From Myxococcota bacterium (lineage in GTDB: Bacteria; Myxococcota_A; Polyangia; JAAYKL01), in NCBI GenBank assembly GCA_030065855.1, contig JASJCT010000035.1, positions 1-64,000 on the forward strand: a stretch of 64,000 bases of DNA. The letters are read 5' to 3'. Below the pieces are notes generated by a model, which did no database searches, was not told the origin of the DNA, and worked only from the letters and a program-made list of their open reading frames with translations. Numbering within the stretch: position 1 is the first letter of the stretch; each line of letters opens with the position of its first letter. Position numbers and translations under genes: made by a program. Positions 7,627 through 15,695 of this stretch are shown here, one piece after another.

Positions 7627-8795
7627 TGGGCGCGCGGAGAATAGATGCAAGAATCGCAGCGAAAAGCGACCCGCCCAAGGTCAAGCGCGGTCGCGCGTCC
7701 AAAAAAGAGCTTCGCCGGCGTTTCAATGCACTCATGGAAGAGGTCCAGTCGAACCGCCTTCATTTCCGCAATGTAGTGGAGAACAATGTCGACGGAATGG
7801 TCGTCGTCGATGCGGATGGCGTGATAATGTATATGAACCCCGCAGCGGAGCTGCTGTTCGGCAGGGACAGGGATGAGCTTATCGGGCGGAGCTTCGGTGT
7901 TCCAAACGGGGGCGCTTTGTCAGAAGAGGTCAATTTCACCAAGCCGGACGGCACAGTCGGTACGGGCGAGCTGCGGGCGACGGCCACGCAATGGGAAGGG
8001 CAACGAGCGTTTCTCATCTCCCTTAGGGATATAACAGAGAGAAAGCAAGGTGAGCTCGCGCTCAAAGAGTGGAGCGAGCGACTCGAAGAACGGGTTCAAA
8101 AACGCACGGAGCAGCTCGAGGCGGTCAACCGGGAGCTCGAGGCTTTCAACTACACCGTGTCCCACGATCTCCGCGCACCACTCGCGCGGATCAACGGATA
8201 CACCACATTGCTGAAGGACGAGCTCGGGGATAGTTGCAATGAAGAGTGTGTAAATTACATCGACCGCATCAGAGCGGCCGTGGGAAACATGGTGGAGTTA
8301 ACCGACGGATTGCTTCGGCTCTCCCGGCTCACCGGGCGCAAGATGGAGATCCAAAAGGTCGCCTTGAGTGACGCGGCAAGACACATCGTCGAGGATCTCA
8401 GAAATCGATATCCAGAGCGAGAGGTAGCAGTATCCATCGCACCCAATCTGCAAGCTCGAGCTGATCTGATATTGCTAAGGGCTGCTTTGGAGAATTTGAT
8501 CGAAAATGCCTGGAAGTTCACCGGGAGATGCGAACGTGCCGAAATCGAAGTCGGCTCGACCGAGACGGACGGAGAAACAGTATTTTTTGTGCGCGACAAC
8601 GGCGCCGGGTTCGACATGACGCGAGCAAACGAGCTATTCGGCGCTTTCCAGAGGCTCCACGAACAGTCCGATTTTCCAGGTACCGGGGTAGGTCTCACAA
8701 CAGTCCAGCGCATCATCCACTGCCACGGCGGCCGCGTCTGGGCCGAGGGTGAGGTCGACAAGGGCGCGACATTCTTTTTTACACTCCCCAAATAA
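7626..8795 (+). CDS. PAS-domain sensor histidine kinase of the kaiCB operon
   Basis: A 389-aa protein without transmembrane segments, hence a soluble kinase. Order: a PAS domain at about 45-140 (VVENNVDGMVVVDADGVIMYMN to RDITERKQ), a coiled coil, a HisKA dimerisation domain with phospho-acceptor His180 in TVSHDLRAPLARI, and an HATPase_c domain with N box LENLIENAWKF, G1 DNGAGFD and G2 GTGVGLTT. It overlaps the kaiB stop by one base. A KaiC-KaiB-kinase operon recalls the Kai output pathway, where SasA, a kinase with a KaiB-like sensor, reads KaiC. Here the sensor is PAS, so the connection to KaiC is inferred only from the operon. No cognate regulator is adjacent. Confidence 0.9.
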   Translation: MGARRIDARIAAKSDPPKVKRGRASKKELRRRFNALMEEVQSNRLHFRNVVENNVDGMVVVDADGVIMYMNPAAELLFGRDRDELIGRSFGVPNGGALSEEVNFTKPDGTVGTGELRATATQWEGQRAFLISLRDITERKQGELALKEWSERLEERVQKRTEQLEAVNRELEAFNYTVSHDLRAPLARINGYTTLLKDELGDSCNEECVNYIDRIRAAVGNMVELTDGLLRLSRLTGRKMEIQKVALSDAARHIVEDLRNRYPEREVAVSIAPNLQARADLILLRAALENLIENAWKFTGRCERAEIEVGSTETDGETVFFVRDNGAGFDMTRANELFGAFQRLHEQSDFPGTGVGLTTVQRIIHCHGGRVWAEGEVDKGATFFFTLPK

Positions 8796-8814
8796 TAAGC
8801 CCGGCAATCGAGCC

Positions 8815-9447
8815 TCATTGATCAATGTCAAATCTGAAGAGTCCATCCAGCATGCCGCCGATGACGATACCTTTGTGGTCTTGTGGGTCGTTCACGCCAA
8901 AGAGCGGCGCGGCATAGGGATGGATGCCGAGCTGGAAGTTGAAGGTTTCGTCCGGTCGTTTGAAATCGAGCCCCAGGTATCCTCCCACCATCGGTCCCAG
9001 TGCAAAAAAAGATGGACCACGGGCATCCCCGGAACGATCCGAATTGTAGTCCGGCCCGTAATGAAGAGATATGCCAAGTGAGGGACCGGCAACGATGTCT
9101 ATTTTTTCGTTGCTTTGCCCGCGGAACAGCAACGTTACCTGTGGCTCCAGTTGAAGCATCTGAAAGGCGATCCCAAACAGGATCGGTCGCACCACTGGTA
9201 GGTTGATTTCGAGGCTGATGTTTTCTTTAAGCCCGATCTCTGTGAACACTGATATATCCATGGCCGGCCCACCCTTGGCTCCAGGAGGGGTTGCCACACA
9301 CATACGAACATTGTCGTAGCGTCCACCCGCCCGTACTTTTATTCCGAAGATCAACGTGTTCGATGTTTGCTCCTGTTGAGCGGTTGCGCTGCTCATTCCT
9401 GATAGAACGATCAACCATAGGGCTACTCCCCACAATCCAGTCCTCAT
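8815..9447 (-). CDS. Putative outer-membrane beta-barrel protein
   Basis: A 210-aa protein with a clear Sec signal (WGVALWLIVLSGMSSATAQ, probable cleavage after TAQ). The mature part is rich in alternating hydrophobic strands separated by Gly/Asp turns (DISVFTEIGL, ISLEINLPVV, FALGPMVGGYLGLDF, FNFQLGIHPYAAPLFGV) and ends GGMLDGLFRFDIDQ, consistent with a small outer-membrane barrel. I do not recognise the family. It follows the glycosyltransferase gene by 64 bases on the same strand and is probably the last gene of the phasin operon. Confidence 0.55.
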   Translation of the reverse strand: MRTGLWGVALWLIVLSGMSSATAQQEQTSNTLIFGIKVRAGGRYDNVRMCVATPPGAKGGPAMDISVFTEIGLKENISLEINLPVVRPILFGIAFQMLQLEPQVTLLFRGQSNEKIDIVAGPSLGISLHYGPDYNSDRSGDARGPSFFALGPMVGGYLGLDFKRPDETFNFQLGIHPYAAPLFGVNDPQDHKGIVIGGMLDGLFRFDIDQ

Positions 9448-9511
9448 TTTTCCTTTTCTCCTTTTTCGTTTATTTTTAGTTTTAGCGTCGCCAAATGTAT
9501 AGCCTAAAATC

Positions 9512-11728
9512 TCAAGTCTCGCGATCGACGCCGATGAGTTGGTGCAGAGTGAGAAAGGAAATCAGACAGGCCAGCGTTGCCTCGGTGCCCTGATTCTGGT
9601 TTAAACCGCCGCCGGTCAGGGCGTCGTGACAACCTCCGCTGGTGAAGTCGTAGAGCGCTTCATTCCGCCTGTTCGCACCCAAGAACCACTCAGAAGCCGC
9701 GCGCATGTGTTTGAGCAGCATACGATCGTGACTCAGGTGATAAAGGGCGCCGAGGGCTTCAATGAAGGACATGGCGACAACCGGAAGCTCCTCGTCGTCT
9801 GGGTTGTCGCCGAGCTTTGGAAAAATCTTGCCGCCTTCAGTCAGGGCCATGAGTTGCGTTGCAATATTTTTGGACGCTGCTTCGAGCTGCTCGGATCCCA
9901 GGGATCGGGCGGCCACGGCCAGTGCTTGAGGCGCCACACCGATATCCGAGCCGTTCCAATCATCGAGCCATTGTTCGTTCATGAATTTTTCCATGAACAG
10001 AAATGCACGTCTCTGGAGGTACCTTCGGACAGTCGATGCCCCGTCGAATCGAAGAAGGTAGTCCGCCGCTCCCAGGATTGCATATGCTGACCCTCTGAAG
10101 TCGTGGATTTCCAGTCTCGGAACCAGCTCGTTGAAGACATCGCTCGCGTATTCCCTCGTAAACGGCGGCCCGTGGCTCACTGCATACCCACAGGCCCAGA
10201 TGGCCTTTCCTATATCCGCCTCCGATGCCGCTGCCACGGGCTTGCGTGAATAGTCGAGCCGCCCCACAATCTCGTCGCCGTTTCCGATCATGTGCTGCAA
10301 CAATGAGAGATAACGCTCGCAAAGGCGAGAAGCCCTATCGGTGTCGAGAGCGTCGAAGTATTTTACTGTGGCCACAAGCGCCTCGGCCGCGTCCTGCATC
10401 CAGTATCCGTAGGTGAAGTCCGGCAGCTTCCGGCGCGCGTGATGGGCGATTCCCGTATCGTCACTGAGTCTGAGGACATGGTCCAGTTTCGGAACGGGAA
10501 GATCCGTTACCGCGAGCGGCTTTCGCCTCGCAGCGGCAAGGCTCACGTTTGTCGGGCCGTAACTTCTCGCCTCATTGAAAAGGTCGCGATAGGAACGGGC
10601 CACCGAGGGCCAAATCATGTTTCGGCAATAGGCATAGGCCCGCTTTCGCATGGCAGCGAGGCCTACTTCATCGTCGAGCAGGCTGTTGATCTCTGCGGCC
10701 AATTTGTCCGAGTCCCCGGGCGAAAACAGCTTCCCCCGGCCCTCGGCCAGGAGCTCCTCGGCGTGCCAATAGGGAGTCGATATCACGGCCTTGCCGGCGC
10801 CCATGGCGTAGGACAAGACACCGCTCGTAATCTGATCCAAGTTGTGATACGGCGTGACGAATATGTCTGAGGCACCGATGTACTCGAGCAGATCCTCGAT
10901 ATCCACGAACTTGGGCAGAAACAGCACGTGCTCTTCCATCTCGAGCTCCCGCACGCGACGCTGCAGTCCTAGCCTGTATGACTCCCCCTCCTCCCGCACC
11001 ACATTCGGGTGGGTCGTACCGAGCACTACATAAATGACTTTGGGATGTTTCGCTACCACCGCAGGCAACGCCTCGATGACGTTCTCGATGCCTTTGTTAG
11101 GGCTCAAGAGCCCGAAGGTCAGCATCACTTTTCTACCCTCTACACCGAACTTATCTTTGTAATAGCTCGGATCGATGAACGGTACGTCGTGAATTCCGTG
11201 GGGAATATGGGTGATTTTTTCTTTAGGCACTTTGTAGACATCTTCCAGAAAACCAAATGCCTTTTTACTCATTACGACGAGCTTGCGCGCGTGGGCCGCG
11301 ATCTCGATGAACACCTCCCTTGCCGCCGGTTTGGGCTCCTTGAGCACGGTGTGACAGGTGACCACGATCGGACGGCGCAATTCCCCGAGTAGGGTGAGCA
11401 CATTGGCTCCGGCCTCGCCACCGAAGATACCGAATTCGTGCTGGAGGCTGACCACGTCGGCCTGGCTGAAGTTAAGAAAGTCGGCGGCGCGCGAGTAGTC
11501 ACCCGGAAAATCCTGCCTCACCTCGAACTTAACCCGATCCGGGTAGTCGTACCCCTCGGAGGTGTCGTTCATCGCGCACACCGAGACCGACTGCTCTTCT
11601 CCGGGAAGTTTGGCAACGGCTTCGGCCAAATCATAAGTAAACGTGGCGATGCCGCATTTTCGGGGAAGATAATTGCCCACAAATGCGATTCCATGGTTTG
11701 CTCGAGGCGTATCGTCGGCGTCAACCAT
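9512..11728 (-). CDS. GT4-family glycosyltransferase fused to an alpha/alpha-barrel-like domain
   Basis: A 738-aa cytosolic protein. Residues about 10-390 form a GT-B glycosyltransferase of family 4: the N-terminal acceptor domain has a GIAFVGNYLPRKCGIATFT opening and DVVSLQHEFGIFGGEAG, and the nucleotide-sugar domain has FGLLSPNKGIENVIEA and the E-x7-E-like region with GVLSYAMGAGKAVISTPYWHAEELL. Residues about 420-738 are alpha-helical with repeated Trp/Asp motifs (YGYWMQDAAEALVATVKYF, DDWNGSDIGVAPQALAVAARSLG), like glycosidase-type (alpha/alpha)6 domains. A mannosyl or glucosyl transfer is a guess. It begins 35 bases after a phasin stop, so synthesis with granule protein and under the same sigma-54 promoter is likely. 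Confidence 0.82.
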   Translation of the reverse strand: MVDADDTPRANHGIAFVGNYLPRKCGIATFTYDLAEAVAKLPGEEQSVSVCAMNDTSEGYDYPDRVKFEVRQDFPGDYSRAADFLNFSQADVVSLQHEFGIFGGEAGANVLTLLGELRRPIVVTCHTVLKEPKPAAREVFIEIAAHARKLVVMSKKAFGFLEDVYKVPKEKITHIPHGIHDVPFIDPSYYKDKFGVEGRKVMLTFGLLSPNKGIENVIEALPAVVAKHPKVIYVVLGTTHPNVVREEGESYRLGLQRRVRELEMEEHVLFLPKFVDIEDLLEYIGASDIFVTPYHNLDQITSGVLSYAMGAGKAVISTPYWHAEELLAEGRGKLFSPGDSDKLAAEINSLLDDEVGLAAMRKRAYAYCRNMIWPSVARSYRDLFNEARSYGPTNVSLAAARRKPLAVTDLPVPKLDHVLRLSDDTGIAHHARRKLPDFTYGYWMQDAAEALVATVKYFDALDTDRASRLCERYLSLLQHMIGNGDEIVGRLDYSRKPVAAASEADIGKAIWACGYAVSHGPPFTREYASDVFNELVPRLEIHDFRGSAYAILGAADYLLRFDGASTVRRYLQRRAFLFMEKFMNEQWLDDWNGSDIGVAPQALAVAARSLGSEQLEAASKNIATQLMALTEGGKIFPKLGDNPDDEELPVVAMSFIEALGALYHLSHDRMLLKHMRAASEWFLGANRRNEALYDFTSGGCHDALTGGGLNQNQGTEATLACLISFLTLHQLIGVDRET

Positions 11729-11763
11729 TTTCTTTTCCTTGTCTGCTGATGAATGTACTTGAC

Positions 11764-12066
11764 CTATTTCCTGGATTTCGGCTGCTCCGTCCGGCTTGGG
11801 GGACTGAACGTTTTCGACATCATCTCCAGCCCGTTTTCGAGTGATTCCACGTACATTCGGCGCGCTTGGTCAGCGGTCTTTTGCCATTCGTGGTAGGCGT
11901 TTTGCGTTTCTTTCTGGAGTTGGCCCGCGGCTGTCATTGCGAAATCCACGGCTTTGTTCGTCTGCTCCTGCACGAGCTCCAGGTTTCTAACGCTGGTTTC
12001 GATAGAAAACCGAGCCATATCCAGGGCGCTTTTCGTCCATTTTTCCAGATCAATGTGTCCGATCAT
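11764..12066 (-). CDS. Phasin-like granule-associated protein
   Basis: A 100-aa all-helical protein (ALDMARFSIETSVRNLELVQEQTNKAVDFAMTAAGQLQKETQNAYHEWQ) matching the phasin pattern of an amphipathic helix with F, A and E/Q-T repeats that coats polyhydroxyalkanoate granules. The C-terminal Ser/Pro/Lys tail is disordered. AAAGGAG lies 8 bases before the ATG. It resembles the second phasin at 24136-24414 in the pha operon. It is the first gene of a leftward operon with the glycosyltransferase and is preceded by a near-perfect -24/-12 promoter and by element site at 12214. Confidence 0.75.
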   Translation of the reverse strand: MIGHIDLEKWTKSALDMARFSIETSVRNLELVQEQTNKAVDFAMTAAGQLQKETQNAYHEWQKTADQARRMYVESLENGLEMMSKTFSPPSRTEQPKSRK

Positions 12067-12119
12067 GTTGAGATCTCCTTTTCTAGATTCCTGCTTGTTC
12101 GACGCAGGAGAATGGCATC

Positions 12120-12135
12120 TACAACAATCGTGCCA
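12120..12135 (-). promoter_or_regulatory. Sigma-54 promoter of the phasin-glycosyltransferase operon
   Basis: Minus strand reads TGGCACGATTGTTGTA, again with a perfect TGGCACG block and TTGTA at -12. Predicted start near 12109, leader about 43 bases. The GG lies 79 bases from the 32-bp element at 12214. Confidence 0.8.
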
Positions 12136-12213
12136 ATCAGGAACAGCGAATCACGAAGCGCTATAACCAGACGCGTCTTGGTCGGTAGGAGGAAAATCAG
12201 AGGCGGACGCGGC

Positions 12214-12245
12214 GTGTCGAATCGCCACGCGTGGCAATGGGCCTC
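12214..12245. promoter_or_regulatory. 32-bp tandem-palindrome element (phasin operon)
   Basis: Half-sites in order: GTGTC, 5 bases, GCCAC, GC, GTGGC, 5 bases, GCCTC. It is upstream of the phasin promoter and 62 bases from the stop of the NtrC-type regulator gene. The central GCCAC-GC-GTGGC is itself a perfect 12-bp palindrome. Confidence 0.8.
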
Positions 12246-12306
12246 TCAGATATTTTATTAGGAATGCTGACTTAAAAAAATAGGGGAGACAGCAAGAGAT
12301 ATTCCC

Positions 12307-13674
12307 TCACTCCGACTTCCGCCCCTCCAATCGCGCCAACTTGCGGTACAGGCTCTTGCGGTCCACTCCCAGTATGCGCGCGGCCTGGGCCTTGTTTCCG
12401 CCCACAAGGCCCAACACTTGTTGGATGTACCGGCGCTCGAGCTCTGTCAGGGTAACGAGCTCGTTGGGATTGTCGTCACTGACGATCGCATGCGCAGCCT
12501 TGTAGTCGCGGATCCTCTCGGGGAGGTCGTCCACCGTCAGCTTGTCTGTGCCGGTAAGAGCCATGGCCCTCTCGATGCTGTTCTTCAGCTCGCGCACATT
12601 CCCTGGCCACGAGTATCCGAGCAGCTTCTCGGCCGCGGTCGTGCTCAATCCGCTCACGTCCCGTTGCATCTGAGATGCGAACTGATCGATAAAATGATCG
12701 GCGAGCAGCAGGATATCCCGGCCCCGCTGTCTTAAGGGCGGCATATCGATGTGCACAACGTTGAGCCGGTAGAAAAGATCTTCTCGGAATCCCTTGTCTT
12801 CCACCACTTGAGCCAAATCCCGATTCGTCGCAGAGATGACCCGTACATCGAAAGGCGTTTCAGTATTTCCCCCCACCGGCCTGACCGTGCGTTCTTCGAG
12901 GGTGCGCAGAATCTTTGCCTGCAAACCGAGGGGCATATCGCCGATTTCGTCGAGAAATAAAGTGCCTTTGTTTGCCTTGCCGAATAGGCCTATTCGAGTG
13001 GATTTCGCATCAGTAAACGCACCTTTCACATGTCCGAAAAGCTCGCTCTCGAGCAGGTTTTCCGGCAGGGCCGAGCAGTTGACGGCCACGAAAGGGCCGC
13101 CTTGTCTCTTGCTTCGTTTGTGCAGAGCGCGGGCCACGAGCTCCTTGCCGGTGCCGCTCTCACCGGTGATTAGCACGGTGACCTCGGTCTCAGCGGCCTT
13201 GGAAACGAGGGAGAAGACTTTATTCATCGGAGCGCTTTCGCCTTGGAACTCCTCGAACCCTTGGGACGCCTCCACGGTTCGACGCAAAAGCGTGACCTCC
13301 TTGTGCAGATGCCTGTGGTGAATCGCGCGATTCAAGGTGATGTGGAGTAGCTCGATATCGATCGGCTTGGTGATGAAATCGTAGGCACCGGCCCGCATGG
13401 CGGCGATCGCCGTCTCCAGGCTGCCGTAGGAAGTGATCACGATCACGGGCGTGTCTGGGCGGTTTTGATGGATCATCTCGGTTAGCTCTATTCCGTTCAT
13501 CTCGGGCATATTGAGGTCGGTCACAACAGCATCGAACTCCTCGTTCGACACAGCTTCAAGGGCCGCCGCCGCGTCGTACCGTAAACAAACCTGAAATCTT
13601 CGTTTTTCGAGTTGCGTGCCTGTCAGCTCGCAGAGTTCCTTGTCGTCATCCACGATGAGTACTTTTTTGGTCAT
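12307..13674 (-). CDS. NtrC-family sigma-54-dependent response regulator
   Basis: A 455-aa protein when started at the ATG at 13674 (MTKKVLIVDDD); a TTG at 13692 would add six residues. Receiver domain 1-115 with phospho-acceptor Asp53 (VVTDLNMPEMNG) and Lys103. AAA+ domain about 143-370 with Walker A GESGTGKE (171-178) and Walker B GTLFLDEIGDM. The sigma-54-contacting loop reads GAFTDA (218-223) in place of GAFTGA and keeps the essential Thr. A Fis-type helix-turn-helix at the C-terminus (NKAQAARILGVDRKSLYRKL) would bind a palindromic enhancer. It follows a kinase gene on the same strand and is the only sigma-54 activator in the window, so it is the best candidate to bind the 32-bp elements (inference). 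Confidence 0.94.
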   Translation of the reverse strand: MTKKVLIVDDDKELCELTGTQLEKRRFQVCLRYDAAAALEAVSNEEFDAVVTDLNMPEMNGIELTEMIHQNRPDTPVIVITSYGSLETAIAAMRAGAYDFITKPIDIELLHITLNRAIHHRHLHKEVTLLRRTVEASQGFEEFQGESAPMNKVFSLVSKAAETEVTVLITGESGTGKELVARALHKRSKRQGGPFVAVNCSALPENLLESELFGHVKGAFTDAKSTRIGLFGKANKGTLFLDEIGDMPLGLQAKILRTLEERTVRPVGGNTETPFDVRVISATNRDLAQVVEDKGFREDLFYRLNVVHIDMPPLRQRGRDILLLADHFIDQFASQMQRDVSGLSTTAAEKLLGYSWPGNVRELKNSIERAMALTGTDKLTVDDLPERIRDYKAAHAIVSDDNPNELVTLTELERRYIQQVLGLVGGNKAQAARILGVDRKSLYRKLARLEGRKSE

Positions 13675-13714
13675 TGATGCACATGCTCCCAAGCAAATGT
13701 TGATATCTTAATCC

Positions 13715-13750
13715 ATGCAAAATCAATGCAAACAATGCAAAATCAATGCA
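13715..13750. repeat. Two direct copies of a 16-bp sequence with 20-bp period before the regulator gene
   Basis: ATGCAAAATCAATGCA occurs at 13715-13730 and 13735-13750, in phase on the helix (20-bp period). It lies 41-76 bases upstream of the regulator's ATG. It may be an operator or a UP-like site for this gene. It does not fit the GG-N10-GC rule of sigma-54 promoters. Confidence 0.6.
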
Positions 13751-13866
13751 GAACTTTACCTTTTTCGGCGCAATATTCAACAGGTAGCGTATTTGATCAC
13801 AGGTAAAGAGCGCAGTTTGAACAACTGGTAAGTTAGATGGCAGTTTCCTGGGTTGCGTTGCCTATT

Positions 13867-14976
13867 TCAGGTCGGTAAGGGGGGGCTTCGACATGGTTCT
13901 GGCTCTCTTGCCATTGGAAGATAGACGAGGAACGTCGCGCCACGCCCCTCTTCTGATGCGACCTCGACGTAACCGCCGTGGTCGGTGACTACTGAATAGA
14001 CGATGGCAAGCCCCAGTCCACTACCCGTCGATTTTGTCGTGAAATAGGGCTCGAACACCTGGGGCAGGATGTTTTGGGGGATCCCGGGTCCCGTATCTCT
14101 AAACGATATCTTGACATACTTTCCAGGATGAAGGGGAAGGTCGCTCTCTTCGTCTACACGAGTGCTTTCACCTTCGATAAAGAGCGCGCCTCCCGTGTCG
14201 GACATCGCCTGTGCCGCGTTCAGCACCAAGTTGTTGACCACTCGCCCGAACTGCGTGTTACTGAGCTCCACTTTTTCGAGATTGTTTGAAAACGAAAGCT
14301 CAAGTTGCAATCCACGACCGCGCAGGGCAAACTTTGCGTTCTCCTCAACCAACTTGGCTATATCTGTCTTTTCTTTGACCAGTGCGCCATGTCTTGAAAA
14401 CGTAAACAACTGTTCGGCCAGCTCGCCGGCTTTGGAGATGCCATGGGATGCTGCCTTGAGGTGATCGGCGTTCTTGGGGGAGATGCCTGGGTCTTTGGCC
14501 GCGAGTTCAACAGCCCCGATGATGGACATCAGGTAGTTTTTAAAGTCATGGGCTATCCCGCCCGCAAGAGCGCGCATGGCGTCGAATTGAGCTGCTCTAC
14601 TCCGATGCTCGTGTTCGATTCCGCGCATGCGATCGCGCTCTAGCCTCAATGACTGCGCGATACCCCTGTAATTGACGACCCCATAAAATACCTCATCCCG
14701 AAACACGGGAAGGAATCGATGGGAGCCTTGTTCCATAAGTGCGAGCACATCTTCCAAGGTTTGCGAATCCACAACCCGCGGCCTGTCGGAAAGGCAGTCC
14801 ACGACCAGTAGATGGGGATTTTTTATCATGTCCTCTACTGTGAGTATGCCGATATAATCTTCATTGTTTTTGACTACAAGGAAACCGTCTTGGAGGAGTC
14901 TGCACTCTATAGAGACGACACTGTCATGTGGTGCGATTGTCCCGTAAGTGGTCAACGCGACCTTTCCCGCTGTCAT
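13867..14976 (-). CDS. CBS-domain sensor histidine kinase
   Basis: A 369-aa soluble protein. Residues 1-115 are a pair of CBS motifs (DGFLVVKNNEDYIGILTVEDMI and HRFLPVFRDEVFYGVVNYRGI), which in other proteins bind adenine nucleotides and so could sense energy charge. The HisKA domain has His143 in LAGGIAHDFKNYL, an NtrB-like H-box. The HATPase_c domain has N box NNLVLNAAQAM, G1 DTGPGIP and G2 GSGLGLAI. It overlaps the upstream small gene by 4 bases and precedes the NtrC-type regulator by 192 bases on the same strand. The NtrB-like H-box and the proximity make it the probable partner of that regulator. Confidence 0.9.
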   Translation of the reverse strand: MTAGKVALTTYGTIAPHDSVVSIECRLLQDGFLVVKNNEDYIGILTVEDMIKNPHLLVVDCLSDRPRVVDSQTLEDVLALMEQGSHRFLPVFRDEVFYGVVNYRGIAQSLRLERDRMRGIEHEHRSRAAQFDAMRALAGGIAHDFKNYLMSIIGAVELAAKDPGISPKNADHLKAASHGISKAGELAEQLFTFSRHGALVKEKTDIAKLVEENAKFALRGRGLQLELSFSNNLEKVELSNTQFGRVVNNLVLNAAQAMSDTGGALFIEGESTRVDEESDLPLHPGKYVKISFRDTGPGIPQNILPQVFEPYFTTKSTGSGLGLAIVYSVVTDHGGYVEVASEEGRGATFLVYLPMAREPEPCRSPPLPT

Positions 14977-15329
14977 GGCTGTCGCTCGATTTCCACACCA
15001 TTGATATTTATAATGATGTCAAAATTGACATTAATCGCTTCACCTGGCGAGATGTAGGGGAAGACGTGTTCCCTGAGGAGCTCGATAACTTGCTCGGTCG
15101 GCATGCGGGCGAGTATCCGCTTGTTGATCACCACAGCCTCGGCAACTTCGTCGGGATTCGTGTTTTCGAACATTTCGAACTCATCCGGAGCAATGAAACG
15201 AAAGCACTCCATTACGCCGGTCTTGCCCTGGGGATATTTTTTTCCAAGAACGAGGATGTCCTTTACTGGCGGCAGCTTTACCGCATGGAATTCCATGTTT
15301 ACTCGGAATTTCGATTTGGGCGGTGCCAT
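14973..15329 (-). CDS. Conserved-looking small protein of unknown function upstream of the CBS kinase
   Basis: A 118-aa soluble protein (MAPPKSKFRVNMEFHAVKLP start, DVNFDIIININ-like acidic/hydrophobic C-terminus: INVNFDIIININGVEIERQ). No signal peptide, membrane segment or Cys motif. I do not recognise the family. Its stop overlaps the kinase start by 4 bases, so it is translated with the kinase and may be a sensor accessory. Its upstream region is occupied by a MITE-like element 31 bases away. Confidence 0.65.
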   Translation of the reverse strand: MAPPKSKFRVNMEFHAVKLPPVKDILVLGKKYPQGKTGVMECFRFIAPDEFEMFENTNPDEVAEAVVINKRILARMPTEQVIELLREHVFPYISPGEAINVNFDIIININGVEIERQP

Positions 15330-15360
15330 TTTCCTATCTCCTCGAAAATCATACTATTTT

Positions 15361-15521
15361 AGGCCTCGTAACAGAATAACCTGTACATTCTAGCCATTGG
15401 TCCATCCTGCCTGGCTGTGTTGTTCGTCAGTTGAATACGTCTGAGTATTCGCCCTCCTCACGCCTTGCCAGGCAGGCGTCTCGACGTCCATAATGGCACA
15501 GCTTAATCTGTTACGAGGCCT
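15361..15521. mobile_element. MITE-like element with terminal and internal inverted repeats
   Basis: The 161-bp unit begins AGGCCTCGTAACAGA and ends TCTGTTACGAGGCCT, exact inverted repeats. Inside are a second inverted pair, CCTGCCTGGC (15406-15415) with GCCAGGCAGG (15467-15476), and a central hairpin GAATAC (15433-15438) with GTATTC (15445-15450). It encodes nothing of note, so it is a non-autonomous element or a structured intergenic repeat. No clear target duplication was seen. It separates the divergent small gene/kinase operon from pyk. Confidence 0.7.
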
Positions 15522-15577
15522 TATTGATAATGCATCATACATGAAAATGAGGTCGTGGCGGCAAAAATCGACAACCA

Positions 15578-15593
15578 GGGTACATTTCTTGCA
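15578..15593 (+). promoter_or_regulatory. Possible sigma-54-like promoter of pyk
   Basis: GGGTACATTTCTTGCA has GG-N10-GC spacing and a consensus TTGCA at -12, and resembles the catalase promoter (CGGTAC at -24). It is 102 bases before the pyk ATG. No 32-bp element lies upstream; the MITE-like element ends 57 bases away, where such an element might have stood. Confidence 0.45.
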
Positions 15594-15695
15594 TCCTCCC
15601 CTGTGGACAGAGCGGCATCGAAGATACTTCCATGAACGAGCCTTGGAGGATACTTGTCTGAGAAACTCAAGTAGCAGAGAAGGAGAGAAGAGGCC

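Noticed and set aside
13715-13750. Short repeats as a CRISPR or as a sigma-54 promoter
   Set aside because: Only two units with 4-base spacing and no cas genes; GC-N9-GC spacing does not fit sigma-54.
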